Origin: Clostridium guangxiense
Lineage (GTDB): Bacteria; Bacillota; Clostridia; Clostridiales; Clostridiaceae
Reading direction: 5' to 3'
Assembly: GCF_021043395.1 (NCBI RefSeq)
Contig: NZ_JAJNKE010000012.1
Location: 29,596-93,595, forward strand
DNA: 64,000 nucleotides
Shown: piece after piece, positions 16,645 through 25,471 of the stretch
Layout of the letters: the number at the start of each line of letters is the position of its first letter
How positions within the stretch are numbered: position 1 is the first letter of the stretch
Position numbers and translations under genes: made by a program
The notes under the pieces: generated by a model
Seen by the model: only the letters and a program-made list of their open reading frames with translations
What the model was told of the DNA's origin: nothing
Databases searched by the model: none

Positions 16645-18654
16645 TTAATCCCCCAAAATAACTTTTATCATTCCTCTTGTTTTAGTTATAACCTCTTCTT
16701 CAGATTCATTTTCAATAATAGTTGGTATAGTGTTATACAGCATTATTACATATTTACGTGATAATTTGGGATAATCTTCTTTACATACTTGATTTATTAT
16801 ATCCTCAACAGATTTCTTTTTAGCTTGAGCCATAATTTTAATTTTTTCTTCCTGCTCCTCTTTTTCTTTCTTATCTGGTTCCCTTAACTTCATAAAGCCA
16901 TCTTTATTAATATTATCAATTGCATTTTTATATATTTCTATAAATTCAGTATTATCACTATTCACAATAAAATATGACGTTAAAAATGAACGAGTTAGAA
17001 TCATATATATGGAATTTCTTTGATGTATACGATCTGTTATTTTACTTGTTTCTACACAAATTACAAATGGAAATTCTAAACCTTTTATATTATTAGTATT
17101 ACTTACAAATAATTGATCTTTTACTTTAGTCTTTGTTATATATCCCTTATTAATTTCCCAATTATATTTTTTATCTATTTCAACCATCAAACTATCTGCT
17201 ATTTCATAATTATTTTTTGTATTACCTACAAAAACCACCGCAATATCATCAGGTGAAACAGTAGAATTATTTTGTCTTATTTCATCAATGCATGTTAAAA
17301 TTTCTTCCGTAAAATAATCAATGGAGCAACCTCTAAGTTGTATACTATTTATGGATTCAACATCCTCAAACCGCCTAATTGGTGTTCTGCTAAGTATAAA
17401 TTTTCCATTCTTTCTTTCGTATTCGTACCCACAAGATTCCCATTCTCTATCTTCCAACCAACGTATTACAGGTTTTTCATACAATCCCATACCTATGGAA
17501 TGAGCAAACATTAAAGTTTTAGGATCTGTACGATAACATTTATTAAGTAAATAATCACATTCTACAGAATTTTCAATATTCATATCAAAAATATTTTGAA
17601 ATATATCTCCTGCAATATAAATTCTTACTTTTGTTACTAAGCTACATAAATCAAAAAAGCTCTGTGAGAAATCTTGACTTTCATCAATAAAAATATAATC
17701 AAAACAAGGTTCAAGGTTTTCTATCAACTTAAGTTGTTCGCAAGCATCCTCACATACCTTGTCAAAAGTATTAATATAAGAAAATCTTTTGAATTGCAAA
17801 CCATATTTTGAACATATATAACTATATAGTCCTGAATTTGGTACACTCTGTGACCCCCAACTTGAAAAAACCCAAAGGCGACTATCCCATTCAATCTGCT
17901 CCTCAACCTTCATAAAATTAAAAAATCTAGGAATTCTATTTTTCATATCATCTGCTAAAACTTTATTAAAACAAGTAAACACAATTCTACTGTTTTTAAT
18001 TTTAATATATGTTTCTCGTAATTTATGTAATAGCAATTCGGTTTTTCCAGTACCCGCTAATCCCTGTATTATTACCTGTGATTTATCAACTTTTTCATAA
18101 ATAAATCTACTTTGCATACCATCAAATAATATAATCTTCTTTTTTACTTTGTCCAATAAAGTTTCAGGATTTTCTAATCCTAATTTTTCTATATCATTTA
18201 TACTTCCTATTAATAAAGATATAAGAAGATCTATTTTTCTTTCATCAGCAGATTCTACTGACTTATCTTTCAAAAAATCTGAAATATCGGCAACCATACC
18301 ATCATGAAAGACTTCACTTATAATTAATTTTTGCCATTCTCTTGGACGTCCCAATATTTTTTTATAACTAAATTTATCTGATAAATATCCTAAATCTTGC
18401 GTAAAGTCTTCCAAAAAATGCTCAAAATTTTTACTATCACCTATGCCATAATTAATTACAATAATTTTATGCTTTGGAACTAAAATAATTGCTTCATCAT
18501 CGTAATCATAATCATAATCATTAGTTGTTCCTAAAGCTTTTTTTATTATGTATACTTGTTTTGATTCCTTTTGAGAGTACTCCTTAAATGCTGAAATAAA
18601 CTCTGATATTTTACTACCATTTTCTATATCACAATAAAATAAACTATCTGACAT
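16645..18654 (-). CDS. SF1 (UvrD/Rep-like) helicase or ATPase
   Basis: About 669 aa. An N-terminal region of about 180 residues of unknown fold, with an acidic Tyr/Asp tract at about 50-55, precedes a UvrD-like motor: Walker A GLAGTGKTE (about 198-206), motif II FIDESQD (about 322-328), motif III IAGDIFQNIF, an Arg-containing CYRTDP, then C-terminal motifs NIKGLEFPFV and YMILTRS. A helical, charged C-terminus follows. The ATG at 18654 has AGGAG 9 bp upstream; the frame extends to a TTG at 18660. Paired with the 215-aa gene on a mobile element, it looks like a two-gene defence module of the helicase type (inference). Confidence 0.85.
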   Translation of the reverse strand: MSDSLFYCDIENGSKISEFISAFKEYSQKESKQVYIIKKALGTTNDYDYDYDDEAIILVPKHKIIVINYGIGDSKNFEHFLEDFTQDLGYLSDKFSYKKILGRPREWQKLIISEVFHDGMVADISDFLKDKSVESADERKIDLLISLLIGSINDIEKLGLENPETLLDKVKKKIILFDGMQSRFIYEKVDKSQVIIQGLAGTGKTELLLHKLRETYIKIKNSRIVFTCFNKVLADDMKNRIPRFFNFMKVEEQIEWDSRLWVFSSWGSQSVPNSGLYSYICSKYGLQFKRFSYINTFDKVCEDACEQLKLIENLEPCFDYIFIDESQDFSQSFFDLCSLVTKVRIYIAGDIFQNIFDMNIENSVECDYLLNKCYRTDPKTLMFAHSIGMGLYEKPVIRWLEDREWESCGYEYERKNGKFILSRTPIRRFEDVESINSIQLRGCSIDYFTEEILTCIDEIRQNNSTVSPDDIAVVFVGNTKNNYEIADSLMVEIDKKYNWEINKGYITKTKVKDQLFVSNTNNIKGLEFPFVICVETSKITDRIHQRNSIYMILTRSFLTSYFIVNSDNTEFIEIYKNAIDNINKDGFMKLREPDKKEKEEQEEKIKIMAQAKKKSVEDIINQVCKEDYPKLSRKYVIMLYNTIPTIIENESEEEVITKTRGMIKVILGD

Positions 18655-19332
18655 ATACAATTTCTCCTTCTTACTAAATTTTAAAATTCTAATTAAATAT
18701 TACATATTCTAATTAACAATTTTTGTGTATAATGATAATCGAATTCCATCATTTCTTTTTAATTTTACCATAAACTTTTTTACAAATTTCTAAAAGCACA
18801 TTATTAAAAATCCTAATACCATTTAATATTTATTTTTCTCAATCATATGTTGTATTTTTAAGTCTATTACAAATACTTGGCATCTCATTTCTATACGGCT
18901 TTAATCTCTTTGCTGTTTGATATTTACTATTATTTACAAAAATATTGATTTAAAACATTTTTCTGTCGTTTATATAATAAAATTTATTTCTGTTACTCCC
19001 TTAACAATTTTATATATCACGAAATTTATCTTTATTTGTAACTTTTACCACTATAAAAAAGGAATAAAAAAAATATTATAGAATTTAATATTAATTACAT
19101 TGAAAGTAGGTGATATTTACTATGGATGATTTTGATACAATCGGAGAAGAGGTTGAATCTTTTTTCACGTTTTGCAATAATATCTCTTAGCCATAATGGT
19201 CGTCATATTGAAAAATGTTCTAAAACTCCATATCAATCCATATAAAAGTGAGTGGTAAAGCTATTAGTTCTAATTTAATAGCTTTAAATCCACTCATCTC
19301 ACGTAATTATACTTTACCTTATTAAATTAAAC
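18655..19332. other. Intergenic region with a short decayed reading frame
   Basis: A gap of 678 bp between the helicase gene and the RES operon. It is AT-rich and probably holds the helicase promoter at its left side. A 22-codon plus-strand frame (19122-19190, MDDFDTIGEEVESFF start) has a good site AGGTGAT; after its stop, another frame continues with protein-like text (FAIISLSHNGRHIEKCSK) to about 19245. This suggests a frameshifted remnant of a small gene of about 45 aa. Right of it is the terminator at 19250-19295. Confidence 0.5.
19250..19295. terminator. Terminator of the RES operon
   Basis: Stem GAGTGG plus TAAAGCTATTA (19250-19266) pairs with TAATAGCTTTA and CCACTC (19276-19295), with a 9-base loop and a small internal bulge. 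It follows the stop codon of the minus-strand RES gene by about 40 bp. Confidence 0.7.
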
Positions 19333-20403
19333 TTATTTTACTTTTTTCTTATGATATTCCAATTCGTTTATATGATACACTTCAACTTTATTGCACTTAA
19401 AATTCTTTTCACTAAAAATAGCAAAATTATTTCCATCAGAACTAAGAGTACTTTTATATTTTATTCCATCATATCCTAAATGTTTAACAAAGTCACTTAT
19501 ATATTGAGTTGGCAAATAATCCAAAATACTATCCTGTCTTCTAAGAGGCTTGGCTATTTCTCTTCCAATCTTCTTCAAATGTTCTATATTTACCGCTACC
19601 CATGTAAGAGCATATTCAGTTGAAAATGGGCTAAAGCTTTCCAAAGAACTTAAATCAACTACTTTAATATTTTTTTTAAGTTCAAAGCTTCCTATTGATA
19701 TATAATCTAAGTCACGTGCTCTTATTTCATGAATTGTTGTATTAATATTATCAGACAAATACAAACAACATATTCCTTCTGAATTTGCTCGTCCTGCCGA
19801 TGTTAATCTAGGAGGAGGTGCCCCCATATCTTTTGATTCATATCCATTTTCATCAGAAATTCTTGCCCTATATAATATAGTTCCCTTTTTATATTCTGAA
19901 TACATATTGCTAAATAATTTGCTTAAAACTTCTGTATTAATATGGTTTGAATGAAATCTATTTACATTAGTTATTGTGTATTTAAAATCTTCCCATTGAT
20001 AAGTTTTTAATATGCAGTTATTTTTTAAGTAATCATTATCATATAATTCTAATATACCTACAGGCTCAGTGAACAATTTTGATTCTAAATTATATTTTTC
20101 TTTGCATATATTTATAATTAGTTCTCTTACTCTTTCTTCTGATATATTAAACAAGCTCCATCTTTGAATAAGCTCCTTACCAAGATTACTTAATAATTTT
20201 TCTGGATAACCATATGGTAGTCTTTCTTTACAAGTATACACATCTAATAACTCATCTAAATATTCCATCAAATAAGTATCCATTTCGGTATCATAAATAT
20301 ATACATCTTTAGCCCCACAAATTTGGCAATTTCCTTTTTTGCCAGAAGAAGAAATCATTGATTTTAACTCCGTGTCCTTAAAACATTCAATACAGCATAT
20401 CAT
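19333..20403 (-). CDS. Zinc-ribbon / RES-domain protein, likely NAD+-targeting effector
   Basis: A 356-aa protein. The N-terminus has a zinc-ribbon-like CxxC pair (C4/C7 and C26/C29), followed by a helical region (about 40-130) resembling HEPN/RES N-terminal domains. A RES domain spans about 170-335: LYRARI (R179/R181), PPPRLTSAGRAN, YLSDNINTTIHEIR (E226) and IFSEKN (S331), the Arg-Glu-Ser signature. RES toxins such as MbcT degrade NAD+. The gene starts 3 bp after the preceding stop, with AGGGAG upstream, and is third in a coupled operon. An effector role in abortive infection is inference. No cognate Xre/antitoxin is adjacent on the same strand. Confidence 0.85.
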   Translation of the reverse strand: MICCIECFKDTELKSMISSSGKKGNCQICGAKDVYIYDTEMDTYLMEYLDELLDVYTCKERLPYGYPEKLLSNLGKELIQRWSLFNISEERVRELIINICKEKYNLESKLFTEPVGILELYDNDYLKNNCILKTYQWEDFKYTITNVNRFHSNHINTEVLSKLFSNMYSEYKKGTILYRARISDENGYESKDMGAPPPRLTSAGRANSEGICCLYLSDNINTTIHEIRARDLDYISIGSFELKKNIKVVDLSSLESFSPFSTEYALTWVAVNIEHLKKIGREIAKPLRRQDSILDYLPTQYISDFVKHLGYDGIKYKSTLSSDGNNFAIFSEKNFKCNKVEVYHINELEYHKKKVK

Positions 20404-20406
20404 AGT

Positions 20407-21345
20407 TTATATTTCTCCCTCTAAATATTTATTTACCAATTCAATATGATGCATTATTGATAATTTTTTTACTGTGCCCAATCCTGGATACTTACCCGTA
20501 TGATAAAGCTCCTTAAACTGCTTTAATGCTTCTGTTAAAGGAATATCATTATCATCTACCCACAAAACTAATTTTCTCAGAGCCTCTCCAAACTTTCCTG
20601 CTGGATCTTTAATATCTTCATTAGAATCTGATACAAAATGCCTTATTCTTAAAATTTTTTTATTATCAAAATAAACTATGTGAATAGCAACAGCTAAAGG
20701 TGCAAATCCTGAATCATTAAATTCTTGTCCTACTACTGAATAATCAGAAAATCCCTTATATCCATCCTCACTAAAAAACAAATGATCATCTGAAAAAAAT
20801 TCATCATCTTCTTTTATATAATCTACATTTCTTTCTCTCTTTTTAAATCTATCTGAAAATAACACTTTACCATTCTCTACACTTCTCTTAAAGATTCTAT
20901 CATCTGGAATCAATGTAAACATTGGAAATGCATCGCTATATACATCCAAATAGTAATCTATAGCATCCCTATCATAATTTATTATAATAAATTTATCCCT
21001 GTTCTCTTTAGATTTTAATTTTTGTGATATTTTACCTGTCATAATATATGCTTTAATAACATTTTCTTTCTTCATACTATCAGATAACAATTTCACAATA
21101 TTATTATCTTTATCATCTTCTCGCATTTTCCTTAAATCTGCTGCAAACTTACCAACTTTAGGATTCATAATTATTGCTAAATTTCTTTTGTTTACTGTGT
21201 ATAATTTAAGTGTCTTTATTAGCGTTGATGTAGGTTTTATAGGCTCAATAATAGGTATAATTTTATTGCCAATTAGTTTCTTTTCTAAAAGCTCTCTTAG
21301 AGCAAGTAATTCAAACTGTCTTGCTCTTAAATATGGTAAATACAT
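20407..21345 (-). CDS. sce7725 family protein
   Basis: About 312 aa. The N-terminus MYLPYLRARQFELLALRELL, then KIIPIIEPIKPTSTLIKTL and MNPKVGKF, is characteristic of the sce7725 family (related to phage 'beta' proteins), whose biochemical role is not known to me. The fold appears alpha/beta, TIM-barrel-like, with an acidic middle. The chosen ATG (21345) has GGGGGA 7 bp upstream and lies 4 bp after the stop of the nuclease-like gene; a longer frame from a GTG at 21366 would overlap it. Between a nuclease-like and a RES-domain gene, it may be a sensor or scaffold (inference). Confidence 0.85.
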   Translation of the reverse strand: MYLPYLRARQFELLALRELLEKKLIGNKIIPIIEPIKPTSTLIKTLKLYTVNKRNLAIIMNPKVGKFAADLRKMREDDKDNNIVKLLSDSMKKENVIKAYIMTGKISQKLKSKENRDKFIIINYDRDAIDYYLDVYSDAFPMFTLIPDDRIFKRSVENGKVLFSDRFKKRERNVDYIKEDDEFFSDDHLFFSEDGYKGFSDYSVVGQEFNDSGFAPLAVAIHIVYFDNKKILRIRHFVSDSNEDIKDPAGKFGEALRKLVLWVDDNDIPLTEALKQFKELYHTGKYPGLGTVKKLSIMHHIELVNKYLEGEI

Positions 21346-21349
21346 AAAT

Positions 21350-22204
21350 TCATCCCCCAAATTCACTTTGTAAAAATATTTTTAGATTTTGATAGTCTTT
21401 CTTTTTATATTGTGAGAAATAAATTAAAAATTTTAATTCATAAGGCACATAATTTTTATAATCTTGAATGTCAATATTTATTCTCTTTTTTAATTCATCT
21501 AGCATACTCTTATGTATAACTTCTATACTTATCTCTTCAAATAATTTGTAGCATTCATTATAGTATTTAAATTGAGAGGTTTCAGGCAAATATCCAATAT
21601 TATTAAAAATAATTTTCTCATATTCTTTCTTTCTTAACACTTTAAAAATTACTTTTTTATCTAAAAAAGACTCTTCCTCTTCTGGTTCTTTTTTTACACT
21701 AATTGTATTTCTCTTAGTTAAAATGTAAATTCCTACTTTTGTATCTAATAATTTTTCTCTTAATTTTTCATAATGCTCTTCACATGTAACAACACATACA
21801 TATTTAAAAACTTTATAATAATCTTGTATCTGATTTTCAAGCCTTTCCAAAGTATCTAATTCAGTCTTTATTTCATAAACAATACCTTTTCCATTAATCA
21901 TTACAAAATCAGCTTTAGATTTACCTATAGCTAACTCTGTTAATGCAGTCGTGGTTTTCAAACTATGTTTTCCCAATAATAACTTGTTTAACAACGTATT
22001 TTTATAGAAATATTCCATTCTGTATTGCTTTCCTGATAATTTATATATTTTAGAAATTAAATCATTATATTTTTTGGCTTTAGTTTCATTCAGATAGCGA
22101 TTAATAGCATATGTGAATGTATCATTTTTTCTGTTTTTTATAAGATTATTTATGGTATTTTTAGTAAATAATCTCTTTAAAACTAAATTATTCTCATACT
22201 CCAT
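21350..22204 (-). CDS. sce7726 family protein with PD-(D/E)XK nuclease-like motif
   Basis: A 284-aa protein. Residues 85-145 show the restriction-endonuclease fold signature: E90 in ALTELAIG, D99 in KADFVMI, and E111-I-K113 in GIVYEIKTE, followed by a helix with QIQDYYKVF and a strand VCVVTCE. This matches the sce7726 family. The N-terminal 80 residues are basic and helical, possibly DNA-binding. The C-terminal 100 residues are unassigned. GGTTGGTGAT precedes the ATG. It is the first gene of the three-gene operon and is divergent from radC. Cleavage of DNA or RNA is inferred from the motif only. Confidence 0.85.
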   Translation of the reverse strand: MEYENNLVLKRLFTKNTINNLIKNRKNDTFTYAINRYLNETKAKKYNDLISKIYKLSGKQYRMEYFYKNTLLNKLLLGKHSLKTTTALTELAIGKSKADFVMINGKGIVYEIKTELDTLERLENQIQDYYKVFKYVCVVTCEEHYEKLREKLLDTKVGIYILTKRNTISVKKEPEEEESFLDKKVIFKVLRKKEYEKIIFNNIGYLPETSQFKYYNECYKLFEEISIEVIHKSMLDELKKRINIDIQDYKNYVPYELKFLIYFSQYKKKDYQNLKIFLQSEFGG

Positions 22205-22450
22205 TTTATCACCAACCTGTACTTTTTATAATAAAATTTATTTAAATTATACCATAATATATTATATCCCAATTGCTTTTGTTATTAAACTAAAAATAAA
22301 AGTTATATTCAGCTAGATAGAGAATAATTAATTCTCTATTACTTATCCATATCTTAGAATTAATCGTCTTTCTTAAAAATTTCAAATATATATTATATCC
22401 TTGGATACCAATAAAAATTATTAAATATATTTGAAAGGAATGATTGAAAC

Positions 22451-22978
22451 ATGTCAAAATCTCTATATTGTATAGGAAAACAAATAGGGCATCAAATGAT
22501 AATGGAGGTATGTAATAAACTTAATAGCACTACTCCCGCAAAAAGAATAAGTATAGTATCAATAAAAATGATAAGAGAAGGTAGTATTTTATATAATACA
22601 AGAAAAATACTTTCACCTTCGGATGCAGTAAACTTAGGAAAATATTTTCTTGAAGATGCCGATAGAGAAAAGTTAATCGCTTGCTGCATGGATACAAAAA
22701 ATCAACCTATATCTATTAATATAGTAAGTATTGGATCATTAAATAGCTCTATAGTTCATCCAAGAGAAGTATTTAAAGTCGCCATACTATCCAATGCCGC
22801 AAGTATATTAATATTCCATAACCATCCTTCTGGAAATACTGAACCTTCACAAGAAGATATAAATATTACTAAAAGATTAAAAGAAGCAGGTAATTTACTC
22901 GGAATAGAATTACTTGATCATATTATAATTGGATCGGAAGGTAAATACTGTAGCTTAAAAGAAAATGGAACACTATAA
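22451..22978 (+). CDS. RadC-family JAB/MPN domain protein
   Basis: A 175-aa protein with the RadC (JAMM) signature: an upstream acidic region, then ILIFHNHPSGNTEPSQEDI, in which HxHxnS/D forms the predicted zinc site, and a C-terminal LLDHIIIG. Chromosomal RadC is about 225 aa; this shorter form lacks the N-terminal HhH region, as is common for copies on mobile elements. Function is unknown despite the old 'DNA repair' label. GAAAGGAA precedes the ATG. It begins a rightward unit with the 63-aa gene at 23004. Confidence 0.85.
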   Translation: MSKSLYCIGKQIGHQMIMEVCNKLNSTTPAKRISIVSIKMIREGSILYNTRKILSPSDAVNLGKYFLEDADREKLIACCMDTKNQPISINIVSIGSLNSSIVHPREVFKVAILSNAASILIFHNHPSGNTEPSQEDINITKRLKEAGNLLGIELLDHIIIGSEGKYCSLKENGTL

Positions 22979-23003
22979 AAAAATAATTGGAGAGGTATAT
23001 AAA

Positions 23004-23195
23004 ATGAATGATATAAAAACATCTATAACCATTAATATAACTATAGATAATATTGAGCTTATATCAGAAGTAAATACTATATGTGATGAACTTTCATTAT
23101 CTTTGGAACAATTTATAAGTTATTCAATAAATAAGCTAATTTATGATATACGTTTTGTACATGCTATTAGGAATATTGAGAACAAAGAACTCTGA
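23004..23195 (+). CDS. Small hypothetical protein
   Basis: 63 aa, MNDIKTSITINITIDN start. The ATG at 23004 has GGAGAGG 9 bp upstream; the frame extends back to 22965, inside radC, but no site supports that. The protein is predicted as strand then helix, with a pattern (ITIDNIELISEVNTICDEL, then LEQFISYSINKLIYDI) compatible with a ribbon-helix-helix-like or small regulatory fold. It follows radC closely and converges with the XRE gene, 1 bp apart. I do not recognise the family. Confidence 0.65.
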   Translation: MNDIKTSITINITIDNIELISEVNTICDELSLSLEQFISYSINKLIYDIRFVHAIRNIENKEL

Positions 23196-23196
23196 T

Positions 23197-23526
23197 TTAC
23201 TTTTCATCAAAATGTGAAAACATTACCTTTAAAACATCCAATGCCATTTGTTTCTGATTAATATTTCTACCATCAAGCAATTGTTTTAACTGATCTAGAA
23301 AATTATCATTTTCAAGTTCTATTGATTCTTTTAAAAGATAATCAATGGTTACGCCTAATCGTTTTGCTATTTTAACTAAGGTTTCAAGCGTGACACTTCT
23401 TTCCCCTCTTTCTATTAGTCCAATATACGAATTACTTACATCAATACTTTCTGCAAGCTGCTCTTGTGTTAAGTTTAATTTTAACCTTTCTTCCCTAATT
23501 CTTTTACCTAAAGCTAAGTAATTCAT
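23197..23526 (-). CDS. XRE-family transcriptional regulator
   Basis: A 109-aa protein with an HTH_3 domain at residues 6-62: LGKRIREERLKLNLTQEQLA, VSNSYIGLIERGERSV and LVKIAKRLGVTIDYLL. The C-terminal 40 residues are helical and may dimerise. GTGGAGGT precedes the ATG. It is divergent from the zinc-ribbon cluster at 23697 and is the likely element repressor, controlling itself and possibly that cluster. Confidence 0.92.
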   Translation of the reverse strand: MNYLALGKRIREERLKLNLTQEQLAESIDVSNSYIGLIERGERSVTLETLVKIAKRLGVTIDYLLKESIELENDNFLDQLKQLLDGRNINQKQMALDVLKVMFSHFDEK

Positions 23527-23538
23527 ATATTATCAACC

Positions 23539-23567
23539 TCCACTTATTAATGTATATATAAAGTGGA
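23539..23567. promoter_or_regulatory. Possible operator for the XRE repressor
   Basis: TCCACTT (23539-23545) and AAGTGGA (23561-23567) form an inverted repeat in the divergent region just before the XRE gene. The left arm overlaps that gene's ribosome binding site, so part of the symmetry may be chance. Confidence 0.3.
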
Positions 23568-23696
23568 TATTTTGTAATGCACTATTAGTTGTTTTTATAT
23601 TGACTAATAGTATCTTTAAGGTATAGAATTTTACAAGAAGGTAAATTATTTATAAAATATTTATAAATTTTCATAAATTCGATAAGGAGTGATATT

Positions 23697-23879
23697 ATGT
23701 CAAAAATGAAAGTATGCAAATCTTGTTCAAAAAAGATTGCAAAATCAGCCAAGATTTGTCCATATTGTGGTGCTAATTTAAAAATGAGATCAATTAAAAA
23801 GATTCTTATAATATTAGCTGTATTTGCAATTCTTGCTATAATAGTTTCATTTATTTCACCTGACTATTGGAGTATGTAA
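23697..23879 (+). CDS. Small zinc-ribbon membrane protein
   Basis: 60 aa. The zinc ribbon CKSC…CPYC (four cysteines, residues 7-24) is followed by a basic patch and one membrane helix (about 35-55), leaving a very short C-terminus. AAGGAGTGAT precedes the ATG. The first 30 residues and the ribosome binding site region are almost identical in DNA to the start of the next gene (23988), so this is a partial tandem duplicate, possibly a truncated form without the MORN domain. The N-in orientation, with the ribbon in the cytoplasm, is inferred. Confidence 0.8.
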   Translation: MSKMKVCKSCSKKIAKSAKICPYCGANLKMRSIKKILIILAVFAILAIIVSFISPDYWSM

Positions 23880-23987
23880 TTTCTATGCTTTAAGTAAATA
23901 AATTAATCTTAAATATAAGATTTTGTAGAGAAATAAATTATTAAAAGTATATACAAACTTTAATAAAGCTCGATAAGGAGTGATACT

Positions 23988-25184
23988 ATGTCAAAAGTAA
24001 AAGTATGCAAATCTTGTTCAAAAGAGATTGCAAAATCAGCAAAATTTTGTCCTTATTGCGGTGCCAAATTAAAAATGGGAATACTAAAAAAAGTTTTTTT
24101 AAGTATAGCAACTATATTTGTACTTCTTTTTATAATAGGTTTATTAACTCCAGATGATTCCAAAACTACAAATACATCTAAAACAAATAAAAGCTCCACT
24201 ACTACATCCAATGCTAGTAAACAAAAAACTACCGCCAATAATACAAAAAATAAACAAAAAAAAGTAGTTTCTAAAACTTCAGCCAGCAATGTAAATTCAA
24301 ATAACTCTCCATGGTTTGTTTTTAATAAAGAAAAAGAAGAATTATCTGACAGTACTATACAATCACTTTATAATAAAAAAATGAATTATGTTAATTTAAA
24401 AAATAAGCTGTTTTCCCCTAACTACTATAAACTCACAATGGATCAATCAAATTACATTTATTATGGTGATCTAAAAGATAATAAACCTAATGGTAAAGGA
24501 ATACTTCTTGAAAAAGTTACATCTATCGGTTACTTATACGTACCACTTTACATTGGCTATTTCAAAGATGGGAACTTTAATGGATTTGGTTATGAATATA
24601 AACAAGCCTGTGAGAATAATATTGTAAATAATATATTTAGTGACTTTACTGATGAATTCAAGCATATAGGTGCTGTTTATAAATCATATGAGGGATATTT
24701 TAAAGACGGAAAATTTGATGGTAACGGAAATTCACTTCAAATTGATTTTGGCTCTGATTTAAGTAATCTTTCCCCTAAAACCTTAGAAAATACAACTTCA
24801 AATACGACTTTCAACAAATACTTAACTGACAATAAAGCTGAAATTGATAAATTAGAAAGCGACGTCCAACATAGAACATCTGATTCCCAATTTTTAATTA
24901 GCAAGCTTGCCCCTTTAAATTCATTAATTGATTATTCTGGTAGTTTTTCTAAAGATAAACTTAATGGAAAAGGTAAGGGATTCGGCAGAAATAATGCAAT
25001 AATATATGACGGCAACTTTTCTAAAGATGAATATGATGGTACTGGTAAGCTATATTACAATGACGGGAAATTAAAGTACAATGGTAACTTTTCTAAAGGC
25101 AAATATAATGGTAAAGGTACCTTATACAATGAAGACGGAAGCATTAAGTATTCAGGTGAATGGTCTGATGGTGATATTAAATAA
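23988..25184 (+). CDS. Zinc-ribbon membrane protein with MORN repeats
   Basis: A 398-aa protein: zinc ribbon (C7, C10, C21, C24), membrane helix at about 33-53, a Thr/Ser/Asn/Lys-rich linker (55-105), then an extracytoplasmic part. From about 155 onward it carries about seven MORN-type repeats of the form YxGxFxxGxxxGxG, two before and five after an unrelated helical insert (about 255-315). MORN repeats bind membranes or act as rigid scaffolds. AAGGAGTGAT precedes the ATG. It is in a run of four small rightward genes with zinc ribbons and/or helices. Function unknown; on an element it may act at the envelope. Confidence 0.85.
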   Translation: MSKVKVCKSCSKEIAKSAKFCPYCGAKLKMGILKKVFLSIATIFVLLFIIGLLTPDDSKTTNTSKTNKSSTTTSNASKQKTTANNTKNKQKKVVSKTSASNVNSNNSPWFVFNKEKEELSDSTIQSLYNKKMNYVNLKNKLFSPNYYKLTMDQSNYIYYGDLKDNKPNGKGILLEKVTSIGYLYVPLYIGYFKDGNFNGFGYEYKQACENNIVNNIFSDFTDEFKHIGAVYKSYEGYFKDGKFDGNGNSLQIDFGSDLSNLSPKTLENTTSNTTFNKYLTDNKAEIDKLESDVQHRTSDSQFLISKLAPLNSLIDYSGSFSKDKLNGKGKGFGRNNAIIYDGNFSKDEYDGTGKLYYNDGKLKYNGNFSKGKYNGKGTLYNEDGSIKYSGEWSDGDIK

Positions 25185-25222
25185 TAACAACAAAATTTGC
25201 ATATGAAAGGATGCTTTTAAAG

Positions 25223-25408
25223 ATGATAATTTTAATATATCTAATCGTAGCGTACTGTTGCCTTACATCTCTGCAAAAAAAACTAGGTATTTTTTATTTT
25301 GGTACACTTAGCAACTACTTTTTCAGTAAAGTATGTATTGCACTGTTTCTGGGATGGCTCATCATTCCAATATGGATTATAGCCAAATTAATTGGCAAAT
25401 TAGTATAA
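25223..25408 (+). CDS. Small hydrophobic membrane protein
   Basis: About 61 aa, almost entirely hydrophobic, with two predicted membrane helices separated by a short polar turn (LQKKLGIFYFG). The ATG at 25223 has AAAGGA 11 bp upstream; an earlier in-frame ATG at 25211 overlaps this site. It lies between two zinc-ribbon genes and is probably co-transcribed with them. No family recognised. Confidence 0.6.
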   Translation: MIILIYLIVAYCCLTSLQKKLGIFYFGTLSNYFFSKVCIALFLGWLIIPIWIIAKLIGKLV

Positions 25409-25471
25409 ATAGCCACATAACTAAATTTATTAAATATATAAGCAATTTTTATTATTGAAAGGATCGATAAT

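Noticed and set aside
22317..22337. Palindrome TAGAGAAT-AATTA-ATTCTCTA before radC as an operator
   Set aside because: AT-rich 8-bp arms in a divergent gap with no second copy; could equally be a weak terminator, so no function is assigned.
19333..23526. RES protein and XRE protein as a classical Xre-RES toxin-antitoxin pair
   Set aside because: The XRE gene is about 3 kb away, separated by radC and other genes, and has normal XRE repressor features without the antitoxin C-terminal domain; the RES gene is instead the third gene of its own operon.
23680..24079. Possible CRISPR-like repeat from two nearly identical stretches
   Set aside because: There are only two copies, they are coding (zinc-ribbon N-termini), and no spacer array exists. 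No CRISPR array was seen anywhere in the window.
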